DNA of 64,000 nucleotides from Flavobacteriaceae bacterium R38 (lineage in GTDB: Bacteria; Bacteroidota; Bacteroidia; Flavobacteriales; Flavobacteriaceae). Below the pieces are notes generated by a model. It was not told the DNA's origin, did not search any database, and was given only the letters and a program-made list of their open reading frames with translations. The DNA lies in assembly GCA_009901575.1 (NCBI GenBank), contig WXYP01000002.1, positions 496,001-560,000 of the forward strand, given 5' to 3'. Shown here piece after piece: positions 1 through 7,993 of this stretch; the stretch's first letter is position 1, and every line of letters starts with the position of its first letter. A program made the position numbers and the translations under genes.

Positions 1-760
1 TGAAAATTACTGTTTTACTAATGTCAACTTCTTGTTCTTCCAGCCAATTCAGCATCTTATGATTGAATTTATCGACAGATGTGCCTTGCTGCATTAAAAA
101 ATATCCTGAAACTACATTTTCCCCCCAGTTAAGTTCTAAACCAGTATGTTCTTCATATAATGATAATGAGATTACAAAATCAAATTGAATCGACGAATTG
201 GAAGGAACAGATGTTGTTATTCCAGAAACTGTAAACTGGTCTTTTCCATCAAACCTGATTGATCTGCCTACCACATCTTGCGTTGTTCCAAATAGCTTAA
301 GTGCTAATTCTTTAGTGATAACAATATTATACTTATCAGCGAGTGCATTTTTTTTATTCCCTGCTAATAAATCAAAAGAAAAAAGTTCAAAAAAACCTTT
401 ATCAGCGTAAATACCTTTGGTTGAGATATCCTTTTCATCAACAGATAATGTATTTTTAGAATACGATTCAGTTACCGAGACCGCTTTTTGAATTTCCGGT
501 AAATTTTCCCCCAATATTTTTACCATTGGAGCAGTAGTTTGAGTATCTGTTTGAAATTCTCCGTTAATCATTCTACTTGTTGCCATTTGAAAAAGACGAG
601 GATCATTCTGATGAAATTTATCATGCTCCAATTCATCTTTGACCCATAGAAATATAAGCAGGACACAAGTCAAACCACACGTTAACCCTACTATATTTAT
701 AATGAAACTTAGCTTTGATTGCTTAACATTTCTTAAGTACTTTCTTATGTTGTTTGTCAT
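1..760 (-). CDS. FtsX/MacB-like ABC transporter permease, 3' end cut by window
   Basis: Open frame from an ATG at 760 running off the left edge, 253 codons visible. The N-terminus has a cytoplasmic lead rich in Lys/Arg, one membrane segment at about residues 17-40 and then a soluble region with the look of a MacB periplasmic core domain (LFGTTQDVVGRSIRFDG, ITTSVPSNSSIQFDF). These features are typical of the ~800-residue Bacteroidota permeases with two FtsX domains, which act with a LolD/MacB-type ATPase on lipids, lipoproteins or antimicrobials. The ATPase and the remaining membrane segments would lie outside the window. Family is clear by sequence style; substrate is unknown. Confidence 0.8.
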   Translation of the reverse strand, partial: MTNNIRKYLRNVKQSKLSFIINIVGLTCGLTCVLLIFLWVKDELEHDKFHQNDPRLFQMATSRMINGEFQTDTQTTAPMVKILGENLPEIQKAVSVTESYSKNTLSVDEKDISTKGIYADKGFFELFSFDLLAGNKKNALADKYNIVITKELALKLFGTTQDVVGRSIRFDGKDQFTVSGITTSVPSNSSIQFDFVISLSLYEEHTGLELNWGENVVSGYFLMQQGTSVDKFNHKMLNWLEEQEVDISKTVIF

Positions 761-1129
761 TTCCAAGTTGTTTTTTAGAATTAAATTCAAAACACTCCAA
801 TCTGATATCAATAGAAATTAAAATATCAAATGAATTTCGAAAATAATGCCAAAAATACATTGTTTTGTTTTTCAGTGTTTTACAATTGTGATCTAGCAAA
901 AAAACAATATTTTTTGTAAAATAATTATACGTACAGTGTAAAATATTTTGACATTTTTTTAAACAGAAAAGAGGGTAGACATCCGACATCTATCTCCACC
1001 CTCATTAACTTTTTCTTCTGATTTTCAAGAAACAGATATTTTGTCGGATGTCATTTATTTATAGCCTGCAATTGATAGTATCATAAAACTAATATAGATG
1101 ATGTCTTTATATCTATTATGGATTCTGAT
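761..1129. other. intergenic region between permease and PD40 lipoprotein genes
   Basis: Very AT-rich. It holds the terminator at 971-1003 and presumably the promoter of the permease gene, though I cannot place a convincing TAnnTTTG element on the minus strand. The sequence around 980-990 (acatccgacatc) is complementary to 1043-1051 (gtcggatgt), so an alternative pairing with the terminator stem is possible. No gene supported. Confidence 0.5.
971..1003 (-). terminator. rho-independent terminator after PD40 lipoprotein gene
   Basis: Read on the minus strand, GAGGGT(G)GA pairs with TC(T)ACCCTC and is followed by a T-rich run (ttttctgttt). It lies 126 bp after the stop codon of the PD40 lipoprotein gene. 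Confidence 0.65.
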
Positions 1130-2056
1130 TCATTGTGTAGAACGTAGATTTTCAATAATCTCTGTACTTACCCAATAGATATTTGATAACCCGGGTCTTA
1201 TATTTCTTTCATCCCTGCCAAAAAATAAATATTTACCATCTGGAGTGATTCTTGGACCTTTTTCATTAAAATTAGTGTTTATGGTATTTCCAAGGTTTAT
1301 AGGTTTTGACCATTTTCCGTCCTTTTTTTTGAAATAGACATACATATCATTATCTCTTCTTACATCTTCACTATTTCGTGCAGTCACTATCAAGTAGTCT
1401 TGTGATGGAGAAATGAAAGCGTGATGACCAAATTCAAGTGCAACTTCTTGTGCTTCGGGAAACTCACCATTTTTATTAGGCGCATAATACGTTTTTCTCT
1501 TTGACAAATTGAAATAATAAAGATCTCCGTTTTTAGCCTGATTAGGAAAAAATACCAGATCGTCATTTACAGGTGAATCAAGAAGAATTGCATCACTCCA
1601 GGAATCTTCTAAACGGTTTACATACCAAATTTTTTCATCTGCAAAAGCAGAGTCCATAGCTGTAAAATAAATCCTTTTATCATCTAGGCTAACAAATGGA
1701 TGTAATTCTTCATTTTTTCTTCCATTAGTGAAATTTGCTCTTTTTAGAGGAGTCCATTTATCATTTTCGAGTTTTGAAAAATAGATAGATGTTTCGTTAT
1801 CTTGGTTATCAGCTCCAAAATACATTTCAGTCAAATCTGAAGAAAATGAAACAATACCTTCAAATCTTCCATCAATGGAGACAATACCAGGAGCAAAAAT
1901 TTTAGGTGTTAAACCTGGTGGTTTTTGTCCAAAATAGAGAAATTCTTTATTTGATGATTTATCAGTTATCGAACCTTGTTTTTTAGCATTACAAGCATTT
2001 AAAAACAATACTCCAGTAAATAAGAAAATGATATGTGTGTTTATTATTAATTTCAA
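1130..2056 (-). CDS. PD40/WD40-like beta-propeller lipoprotein
   Basis: Secreted lipoprotein of about 308 residues. I chose the TTG at 2056 because it gives a compact lipoprotein signal (MKLIINTHIIFLF... ending in LNAC); the longer frame from a TTG at 2119 would overlap the upstream gene and place an odd polar segment before the signal. The mature part carries TolB/PD40-type blades (EMYFGADNQDNETSIYFSK, KRIYFTAMDSA, PRITPDGKYLFFGRD), giving a propeller lying in the periplasm or on the outer membrane. Such proteins usually mediate binding and not catalysis. It follows the beta-lactamase-fold gene by 31 bp, so the two are probably co-transcribed. Confidence 0.75.
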   Translation of the reverse strand: MKLIINTHIIFLFTGVLFLNACNAKKQGSITDKSSNKEFLYFGQKPPGLTPKIFAPGIVSIDGRFEGIVSFSSDLTEMYFGADNQDNETSIYFSKLENDKWTPLKRANFTNGRKNEELHPFVSLDDKRIYFTAMDSAFADEKIWYVNRLEDSWSDAILLDSPVNDDLVFFPNQAKNGDLYYFNLSKRKTYYAPNKNGEFPEAQEVALEFGHHAFISPSQDYLIVTARNSEDVRRDNDMYVYFKKKDGKWSKPINLGNTINTNFNEKGPRITPDGKYLFFGRDERNIRPGLSNIYWVSTEIIENLRSTQ

Positions 2057-2087
2057 TTTTTGACAAGATTTATGGGTTCGATATATA

Positions 2088-3347
2088 TTATTCGAGATTA
2101 AATAGCCCGGATTTAGCAAGTTGTCGAGAAATCACGTCGAGTTGATTCCGTTCACGATTTGTATTGGATGTACCATAAAATGCTATAACCAAATCTTTAG
2201 AGGGAGATATATATAATCCTTGACCTCCATGGGCTCCTTTATAAAAATCGCCATCATCGTAAACTGCCCTCCATTGATAACTACTGTAGTACGCTTCGTT
2301 TGAATATTGTGACTTCTTCTCAAGTTTTTTATTTACATCCCGAATTTTTGACAAGTGTGCATCAGAAATGATTGAATTTTTGTCTTTTCTACCACTAGGC
2401 GTAAACGCAAGACCGAATCTGGCAAGATCTCGAAGGGTTGTAGACATACCATCGACGTATGAAAGCGCTGTTCCATTAGTATTGATTCCCATAAGAGCAC
2501 TAGATTCAGCTCCTATGTTTCTCCATATTTCCTTTTCTACAAAATCTTTAAAATTAAGACCACTTATTTTCTCTACGAGTAGCGTTAATACCATGGCATC
2601 TGCATTACTAAACTGATATTCTGTTCCTGGAGGTTTAGTTGATTTTGCAGTCGCTAGATCTTCAATTGGATCAAAACTTACTTCGTAGTTTTCCAATGGG
2701 ACACGAGGAATTCCGGAACTCATGGAAAGTATATCGACTATAGGAACGCCTTCCCAGCCTGAACCCTTAAGAAGATCAAAGTAATAATCAATGGGTTTGC
2801 TGGTATCAATTAAACCTCGATCTTCTAAAATAGCAATTGAGGTACTCACATAAACCTGGGTGATTAAGAAATTAACGTGTAAATCTGTTGGGAACATTCT
2901 CGGATAACCCTCAAATACAATTTTGCCTTTATGAATTATGATTAATCCGTTAACTTCTACTTGTTGGACATAGTCATTTAATGTAAGTCCTCCCCCTTTG
3001 TTTAAATCTGTTGGCATAATAAAGTTTTTCACATCATCTCTTGGGGCTTCTTCCAGAGTTTTTGGCGTATCTGATCTCACTATACGAGAATGGGGTTTTA
3101 TTTCAGAGAAGTTTAGATAAAAGTAACGTTCTAAATCACCATATGTAGTCCAGTTACCTCCCTCGAAAATGTGTTTATGGTATTTGTAGATCTCTTCTTT
3201 TGTGAATCCGGAATAATTATAGGTTTCATATTTTGGACCTGTAGTATTATTGACACCTGAGTTTTTTTCATAATCATTTTTACATGCAATAAAAAAGAGT
3301 ATCAAAATTAGTATTCCTGCTCTGCTTTTCATGGTATAAATTTTCAT
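2088..3347 (-). CDS. beta-lactamase-fold lipoprotein, catalytic residues lost
   Basis: 419 residues with a lipoprotein signal ending in FFIAC (Cys22); an in-frame ATG at 3332 is an equally good start. The fold is that of class C beta-lactamase-related serine hydrolases of the NylB/EstB kind: GLIIIHKGKIVFEGY, then the helix normally carrying S-x-x-K, then PPGTEYQFSNADA, and the late HGGQG motif. At the S-x-x-K site, however, the sequence reads L-I-T-Q (residues 161-164), and the usual catalytic Tyr of the YSS/YSN motif is Phe (QFSN). All three catalytic residues are thus replaced while the fold signatures remain. It is probably a binding protein or pseudoenzyme. The PD40 gene follows it directly. 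Confidence 0.75.
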   Translation of the reverse strand: MKIYTMKSRAGILILILFFIACKNDYEKNSGVNNTTGPKYETYNYSGFTKEEIYKYHKHIFEGGNWTTYGDLERYFYLNFSEIKPHSRIVRSDTPKTLEEAPRDDVKNFIMPTDLNKGGGLTLNDYVQQVEVNGLIIIHKGKIVFEGYPRMFPTDLHVNFLITQVYVSTSIAILEDRGLIDTSKPIDYYFDLLKGSGWEGVPIVDILSMSSGIPRVPLENYEVSFDPIEDLATAKSTKPPGTEYQFSNADAMVLTLLVEKISGLNFKDFVEKEIWRNIGAESSALMGINTNGTALSYVDGMSTTLRDLARFGLAFTPSGRKDKNSIISDAHLSKIRDVNKKLEKKSQYSNEAYYSSYQWRAVYDDGDFYKGAHGGQGLYISPSKDLVIAFYGTSNTNRERNQLDVISRQLAKSGLFNLE

Positions 3348-3370
3348 TGGACTTTACTTGTACTTAGATT

Positions 3371-4024
3371 TTAATTAGAAAATAAAAACTTTCCCCAGGT
3401 CAGCTTATCTTCACTTGAAGCTTTTTCAGGATAAAGTAACATTCCTCCATCATCATCCTGTTGAATACCACTCAAGCTAAACATCATATTCCAGGTATTA
3501 CCTGCAAATTTTTTGCGTGAAATTTGCATTTGTCTATGTGTTCCTGATTTGAAAAGTGGATTTATTCTATTTTCGGGATCCTCTAATCCATTATATGGTA
3601 CCCAAAATCCAGCATAATCTTTAAGCTCCCATTTGCCAGATGCAGGTTCCCATCCATTGTCTGTAAGTATACTTTCTCCCATTTGAGCAGAGAGATGAAA
3701 TTTGTGGAGGCGGCCAGTTTCTGCGTGCTCTATATAAAGATCTAAAATTGTGTAATCTTCTGCTTTACCACATGCACAAAAGTAAAAGTAGTCTTCATCG
3801 TACATAAGATAAATGGAAGCACCGGCTGAGAGCTCGATCTTTGTTGCATCTTCCCATTCATCATTGCCACAACGACCATCCAATAGTACCGTTTTCTGGG
3901 ATGGGTTGATAGTTATGAGCTCGGCGACTGTAGTTTTAGATGTTTGATTATCGTTTAGTTGAGCAAAACTATTACTTGTTAATATAAGTGATATTAAAAG
4001 AAAAAATCTTGTTTTGTTTTTCAT
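3371..4024 (-). CDS. secreted CBM9/DOMON-like domain protein
   Basis: 217 residues with a Sec signal peptide (ends near SFAQ, residue 21). The mature part begins with VLLDGRCGNDEWEDAT and later YLMYDEDYFYFCACG, the pattern of family 9 carbohydrate-binding/DOMON-like beta sandwiches (a D-G-x-x-D-E-W start and a Y-x-x-Y-D strand). Such domains bind sugars or haem; the ligand here is unknown. No catalytic domain is attached. It lies 23 bp upstream of the beta-lactamase-fold gene on the same strand, so the two are likely co-transcribed. Confidence 0.65.
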   Translation of the reverse strand: MKNKTRFFLLISLILTSNSFAQLNDNQTSKTTVAELITINPSQKTVLLDGRCGNDEWEDATKIELSAGASIYLMYDEDYFYFCACGKAEDYTILDLYIEHAETGRLHKFHLSAQMGESILTDNGWEPASGKWELKDYAGFWVPYNGLEDPENRINPLFKSGTHRQMQISRKKFAGNTWNMMFSLSGIQQDDDGGMLLYPEKASSEDKLTWGKFLFSN

Positions 4025-4099
4025 CGATTCAAAAATTTTATTTGTTTATTTTATATACATTCTTATGATTCTTGCCTGTGTAAAATGCTTACCCTTCAT

Positions 4100-4315
4100 T
4101 TATTTGCTTTTTTGTAGTTCCTTAAGTTTTTCTCTGGTACGATTATTTTGAAGATTTAATTCAAGGACTTTATTATAATTCAAAATGGCTAATTCGATTT
4201 CACCTGCTCTCACACAAGCTTCAGCATGATTGTCGTATACCCGGAGATTATTTGGATAGCGTACAGTTGATTGAAAAAGAATAATGATTAGTAATATTGA
4301 AATAATATATTTCAT
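4100..4315 (-). CDS. short signal peptide plus single TPR, probable gene remnant
   Basis: 71 residues: a hydrophobic signal (about residues 1-17) joined directly to one tetratricopeptide repeat (YPNNLRVYDNHAEAC, AILNYNKVLELNLQNN). The repeat closely matches the C-terminal TPR tails of the two hydrolases encoded at 32.5-34.2 kb and 38.0-39.6 kb in this window, where a full enzyme domain lies between signal and TPR. The likeliest reading is an internal deletion that removed the enzyme part of such a gene; a genuine small TPR protein cannot be excluded. It is divergent from the kinase gene at 4475. Confidence 0.5.
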   Translation of the reverse strand: MKYIISILLIIILFQSTVRYPNNLRVYDNHAEACVRAGEIELAILNYNKVLELNLQNNRTREKLKELQKSK

Positions 4316-4399
4316 TAGCTATGCTTTTTTTAATTGAATACTTTTTTCTCCATTACAAAAAATGTATTTTTCTTTTATGTATTCAATCTAAATTATACC

Positions 4400-4430
4400 A
4401 ACTGCTCTATACACTAATGAACTGCTCTAT
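4400..4430 (+). promoter_or_regulatory. candidate LytTR direct-repeat operator
   Basis: The 11-mer AACTGCTCTAT occurs at 4400-4410 and again, identically, at 4420-4430: a 20-bp period, about two helical turns. LytTR regulators (AlgR, YehT, VirR) bind pairs of ~9-bp direct repeats spaced this way. The site lies 45 bp before the kinase ATG and 85 bp before the divergent TPR remnant, so autoregulation by the regulator encoded at 6162-6860 is a reasonable inference. Confidence 0.5.
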
Positions 4431-4474
4431 GGGTAGTATCATAATGATTATCTTGCATCAGTAAATTTTATAAA

Positions 4475-6157
4475 ATGAACTTGAGACCCGTATCCAATTT
4501 CCTTTTTCTATGCCTTATTCTATTGGTAACTTCTTGTTCTCAAAAACCTGTCTTTAAAGAATATAATACAGTAGCCAAAATAGGAGATCAAAAAGAATGG
4601 GCTGCTAAAAACTGGAACGATAGTAATTGGAGTAAAAGCAAACCAAGATTGATTGGGGGTGAGGTGTATTGGTCCAGAACTCCAATTGATATTTTAAAAG
4701 CACCAGAACCATTACATCCATATGCTATTCGACCCTATATTTATGGAGAATATGAAGTTTATTGGGACGGAGTTTTAATTGGAAAAAATGGAAATCCGGG
4801 ACAAGAAGAAACGCTTAATCCGGAAGGTGAGATGTTAGCTACTTTTATTATTCCTCCTGATTTAACTGAAAAAGGGCAACATATGCTGGCTATACGAACA
4901 AGTGTTTATCATTTTCCAGATCACGTTGGTATGAAAGTAGATATAGCTAATTATGATGACTTACTGACTAAGCGACTTATTGAAACTTCTTATATGCATA
5001 TTTTTGCCGGTGCTTTTTTAATAGCTTCTATATATTTTCTTTTTTTATTTCTGGGAAATAAAAAAGAATACCGAATGCTTATTTTTAGTATTTGCTGCTT
5101 TCTCTTTTTTATTTTAAATCTTGCGGAGTTTATTACAACCTATACTCCTATTCATTACATGCACCATCGTATTCGTCTGGAAATCATTGGCGCTCTAATG
5201 TTTGGTATCTCTTTTTTGATTCCGCTCTATTTCTCATTGCAGTTCCCTTATCCGAAACGAAAGATTATTTTAATTCTTTACGCTGTGATACTGTTGTTTA
5301 CATTTTTTGTCAAACACGATTTTTTTAATTTCACGTATCGCAATATGGCTTTAAGTATGTGGGTTTTTTCTTTAGGTATTGTGATTTTTGGTGTTTACAG
5401 AAAAATTAAAGGTGCTGGTCTTATTTTGTTAACACTTCTCTTGTCTATGTTAGTAACTTTTGTAACTCGTTTTAGTATAGGGATTATTGTAAGTTTTAGC
5501 ATTATTCTTCTTGGAATGTTTTATTTACTTTCCCTTAGAATTAAAGAACAAAGATTGGCTTATGAAACTTCTTTGGTTCAATCTACACGTTTACGACTTG
5601 AGTTGCTTAAAAAGAATATCCAACCTCATTTTTTAATGAATACGCTAACTTCATTGATAGACTGGATAGAAGAAGCCCCTAAAAAAGGTGTTTTATTTAT
5701 AGAAGCCCTGGCAAAAGAGTTTGATATCTTTAATCAGATAGAAAACAAAACAATGATCCCTGTTGCTCAGGAAATCGAACTTTGCCGAAGACACCTGGAG
5801 ATTATGAAATACAGGAAAGAGATCAACTATTTTTGGCAAGAAGAAAATATAGATATGGAACAAAAAATACCTCCTGGTATTCTTCATACTTTATTGGAAA
5901 ACGGGATTACTCATAGTTTGCCTTTAGAGGATAACAGCATTAAATTTAAGCTTGCTTACGAAGCAAATAATGACTATAAATGTTACACGTTTTTAACGTT
6001 TGCAACCTGTGCAAGACAGGAGATAACTAGTCGTGAAGATGGTACAGGATTGAAGTATATAAAGGCACGGCTAACAGAGAGTTATCACGAATATTGGGAT
6101 TTTACTTCAAAACCCGTACATCACGGCTGGAAAAATACTATAAAAATATACGCTTAG
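4475..6157 (+). CDS. LytS-type sensor histidine kinase with periplasmic domain and 7TM module
   Basis: 560 residues. An N-terminal signal with a lipobox-like end (LLVTSC) leads into a periplasmic galactose-binding-like domain (EWAAKNWNDSNWSKSKP, about 30-165), then about seven membrane helices (about 170-355) and a cytoplasmic LytS-type kinase. The phosphoacceptor is His385 in IQPHFLMN; the N-box is LLENGITHS and the glycine-rich ATP-lid motif is GTGLKYIKARL. The layout resembles the 7TMR-DISM receptors. It is a paralog of the kinase at 59805-61547. The regulator gene starts 4 bp after its stop. Signal is unknown. Confidence 0.88.
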   Translation: MNLRPVSNFLFLCLILLVTSCSQKPVFKEYNTVAKIGDQKEWAAKNWNDSNWSKSKPRLIGGEVYWSRTPIDILKAPEPLHPYAIRPYIYGEYEVYWDGVLIGKNGNPGQEETLNPEGEMLATFIIPPDLTEKGQHMLAIRTSVYHFPDHVGMKVDIANYDDLLTKRLIETSYMHIFAGAFLIASIYFLFLFLGNKKEYRMLIFSICCFLFFILNLAEFITTYTPIHYMHHRIRLEIIGALMFGISFLIPLYFSLQFPYPKRKIILILYAVILLFTFFVKHDFFNFTYRNMALSMWVFSLGIVIFGVYRKIKGAGLILLTLLLSMLVTFVTRFSIGIIVSFSIILLGMFYLLSLRIKEQRLAYETSLVQSTRLRLELLKKNIQPHFLMNTLTSLIDWIEEAPKKGVLFIEALAKEFDIFNQIENKTMIPVAQEIELCRRHLEIMKYRKEINYFWQEENIDMEQKIPPGILHTLLENGITHSLPLEDNSIKFKLAYEANNDYKCYTFLTFATCARQEITSREDGTGLKYIKARLTESYHEYWDFTSKPVHHGWKNTIKIYA

Positions 6158-6161
6158 GCAG

Positions 6162-6860
6162 ATGAATATTTTAATTGTTGAAGACGAATCAAGAATTGCC
6201 AAAAGAATTGAACGAATGACTCGAGCTATTTATGGTAATACATTACAATCATTAAAACATATCAATACACTCCATGAGGCGTTAAGTTTTATTGAAAATA
6301 ATTCGTTAGATCTTGTTCTTCTGGATTTAAATCTTAATGGAGATAACGGATTTGACCTGTTGACTACTGCAGTTTCAGGATCGTTTCATACTATAATTAT
6401 TTCTGCTTATAAAGAGCAAGCTATTACTGCTTTTGAATATGGAGTTTTAGATTTTGTACCTAAACCCTTTAACAAAGAACGTTTAGAACAAGCTTTTAAC
6501 AGAATAATTAAAAAAGAAAAAGTTATAATTAATACCGTTAAATTTTTAGCTGTAAAAAAAAGAAACAGAGTACAACTCATATCTGTTAAAGACATCCTTT
6601 ACATTAAAGGAGCTGGTGCTTATACAGAACTTTTTCTTTCAGATGGAAAGAAAGAATTACACGATAAATCCCTCGAAAAGTTAGAACAATTACTAGCGAA
6701 ATCTTTTGAGCGCATCCATAAATCGTACCTGGTAAAGATGTCTGAGGTAAAAGAAATAATAATAAAATCAGGAAGTAAATATATAGCTGAACTTAATAAT
6801 GGAACAGCTATTCCTATTGGAAGAACCAAGTATAAAGACATAAAAACCAAATGGTTTTAA
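6162..6860 (+). CDS. LytTR-family response regulator
   Basis: 232 residues: receiver domain with acidic pocket at E7/D8, phosphoacceptor Asp55 (LLDLNLNG) and conserved Lys101 (PKPF), then a LytTR DNA-binding domain (about 130-232; DILYIKGAGAYTELFL, FERIHKSYLVKMSEV). Partner of the kinase just upstream. Closely related to the regulator at 61544-62233 (same DLNLNG and GSFHTIIIS/ASFYTIIIT patterns) and distinct from the four FLDxNMP-type regulators in this window. Confidence 0.92.
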   Translation: MNILIVEDESRIAKRIERMTRAIYGNTLQSLKHINTLHEALSFIENNSLDLVLLDLNLNGDNGFDLLTTAVSGSFHTIIISAYKEQAITAFEYGVLDFVPKPFNKERLEQAFNRIIKKEKVIINTVKFLAVKKRNRVQLISVKDILYIKGAGAYTELFLSDGKKELHDKSLEKLEQLLAKSFERIHKSYLVKMSEVKEIIIKSGSKYIAELNNGTAIPIGRTKYKDIKTKWF

Positions 6861-6918
6861 ATTTTCAATCAAAGGTATGCTCTGATTATGTTTGACTGCA
6901 GTGTATCATAAAATAAAA

Positions 6919-6950
6919 AAACTTCTCATTGTTTAACAACGAGAAGGTTT
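6919..6950. terminator. bidirectional terminator between convergent genes
   Basis: A long imperfect stem (AAACTTCTCATTGTT with AACAACGAGAAGGTTT) sits between the convergent regulator and DM13 genes. The A-run before it gives a good T-tract on the minus strand (gaagtttttttatttt), so it mainly serves the DM13 gene. Confidence 0.75.
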
Positions 6951-6972
6951 ATATTGAAAAGAAATATTTTAA

Positions 6973-7446
6973 TTATTCAAAAAATGCAGAACTAAAATCT
7001 ACATCAAATTCAAAGCACCAAATGCTAATGCTGTTAAAATCATTAAAACTAGCACCTTCTGGTAGAAACAGATTTAAAGTTTCTCCTTGAAATACTCTTC
7101 CTTGAATAGGTTCACTCATATTAACTCCTCCCTCAAAATCACCATCTATTCCAGCATATACGCTTATATTAGGGCCTTGTCCGTTGTAAAAGAAATCGGA
7201 GATTTCTATCTCACAGTCAGAAACAATAGTTACTGTACCACTAATACCATAAATGGCACTAAACCTAAGTTCACTGGATTGTCCTACCAAAGGACTGGTA
7301 GATTCACAATTTCTGGGTTCTGGTGCCGGATTGGCCTGTAAAGAGTTAAAAACAGCGTCATCGTTTTCTGTTGTTGAGTCATCACTACTACATCCAACAA
7401 ATAAAACAGTTGTTAAAATGACAATAAATTTTAGAGCATTTTTCAT
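6973..7446 (-). CDS. DM13-domain lipoprotein
   Basis: 157 residues. A lipoprotein signal ends at VGCSSD (Cys19); after a short acidic linker, residues about 55-157 match the DM13 domain (FSGTVTI-like strand, DFEGGVNMSEPI, GETLNLFLPEGASFNDFNSISIWC). DM13 domains carry a conserved Cys (in SIWC here) and have been proposed to act in redox or electron-transfer roles outside the cell. The gene stands alone, with its own terminator. Confidence 0.8.
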   Translation of the reverse strand: MKNALKFIVILTTVLFVGCSSDDSTTENDDAVFNSLQANPAPEPRNCESTSPLVGQSSELRFSAIYGISGTVTIVSDCEIEISDFFYNGQGPNISVYAGIDGDFEGGVNMSEPIQGRVFQGETLNLFLPEGASFNDFNSISIWCFEFDVDFSSAFFE

Positions 7447-7881
7447 AAGAGCAATTTTTTAGAATTTAAATTATAATATGATGCTACCAGATGCAGCCAA
7501 ATTTATATTAGAGAAATCAGTCGTTTTAAATGCGATTACTTACATATGGTCTGTTTTTTAACATAAAAACCTATATAGAAAAAGAGATGATAATATCATC
7601 TCCTAATTTGAATAAAAAACTAATTTAGCTTTAAAAATTGCATTGATAAAAGCTTACCTAAATGAACCGTACCCATGTTATCAAAAATCAACAAAGGTTA
7701 ATTCTTCTATTGATAGATTAAAACTGGAATATAGTGAAGTTGAAATAAATTTGAATCTCCCGGTTTCCAATGAAGAATTTAAATTCCATATTAAAGACTT
7801 TCTTTTTGCAAAAGTAGAGAGCAAATCAGAAAATTAAGTATTAATATTTTATTAATTTTTACTTATCCTGTCTTGTATTTG
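7447..7881. other. intergenic region with an unexplained palindrome
   Basis: Divergent region between the DM13 lipoprotein and the FKBP gene. It has a candidate minus-strand -7 element (CAAATTTA, 7498-7505, i.e. TAAATTTG) for the DM13 gene and a perfect 9-bp-arm palindrome GAGATGATAATATCATCTC at 7584-7602. On the minus strand the palindrome is followed by TTTTTC and could terminate transcription, but no minus-strand gene ends here; it could be an operator. A doubtful small frame lies at 7643-7837. Confidence 0.4.
7643..7837 (+). CDS. doubtful small hypothetical protein
   Basis: A 64-residue frame starting at TTG, with a fairly protein-like composition (mixed charged and hydrophobic residues, EYSEVEINLNLPVSNEEFKF) and no competing gene. 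There is no recognisable domain, signal or ribosome binding site, and the FKBP promoter follows within 50 bp. It may be chance. Confidence 0.18.
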   Translation: MIKAYLNEPYPCYQKSTKVNSSIDRLKLEYSEVEINLNLPVSNEEFKFHIKDFLFAKVESKSEN

Positions 7882-7910
7882 TTGTAAGAAGTTATAAAGT
7901 TTTATTTTTG
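7882..7910 (+). promoter_or_regulatory. Bacteroidota-type promoter of the FKBP gene
   Basis: TTG at 7882-7884 and TATTTTTG at 7903-7910 (consensus TAnnTTTG), spacer 18 bp. The start of transcription would fall near 7915-7917, which fits the ATG at 7994 and makes the upstream ATG at 7922 unlikely. Confidence 0.6.
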
Positions 7911-7993
7911 ATGTAAACTAAATGAAAAGTAACTTGAAAAGAAAAAAAAGCATACTTTCGCATTCTACCTTAAAAAGACAAAATTTAGCAAAA

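Noticed and set aside
723-989. 88-residue open frame on the minus strand before the permease gene
   Set aside because: It overlaps the permease N-terminus in another frame, crosses the terminator region, and its residues look random (Cys/Phe/Asn-rich from AT-rich DNA).
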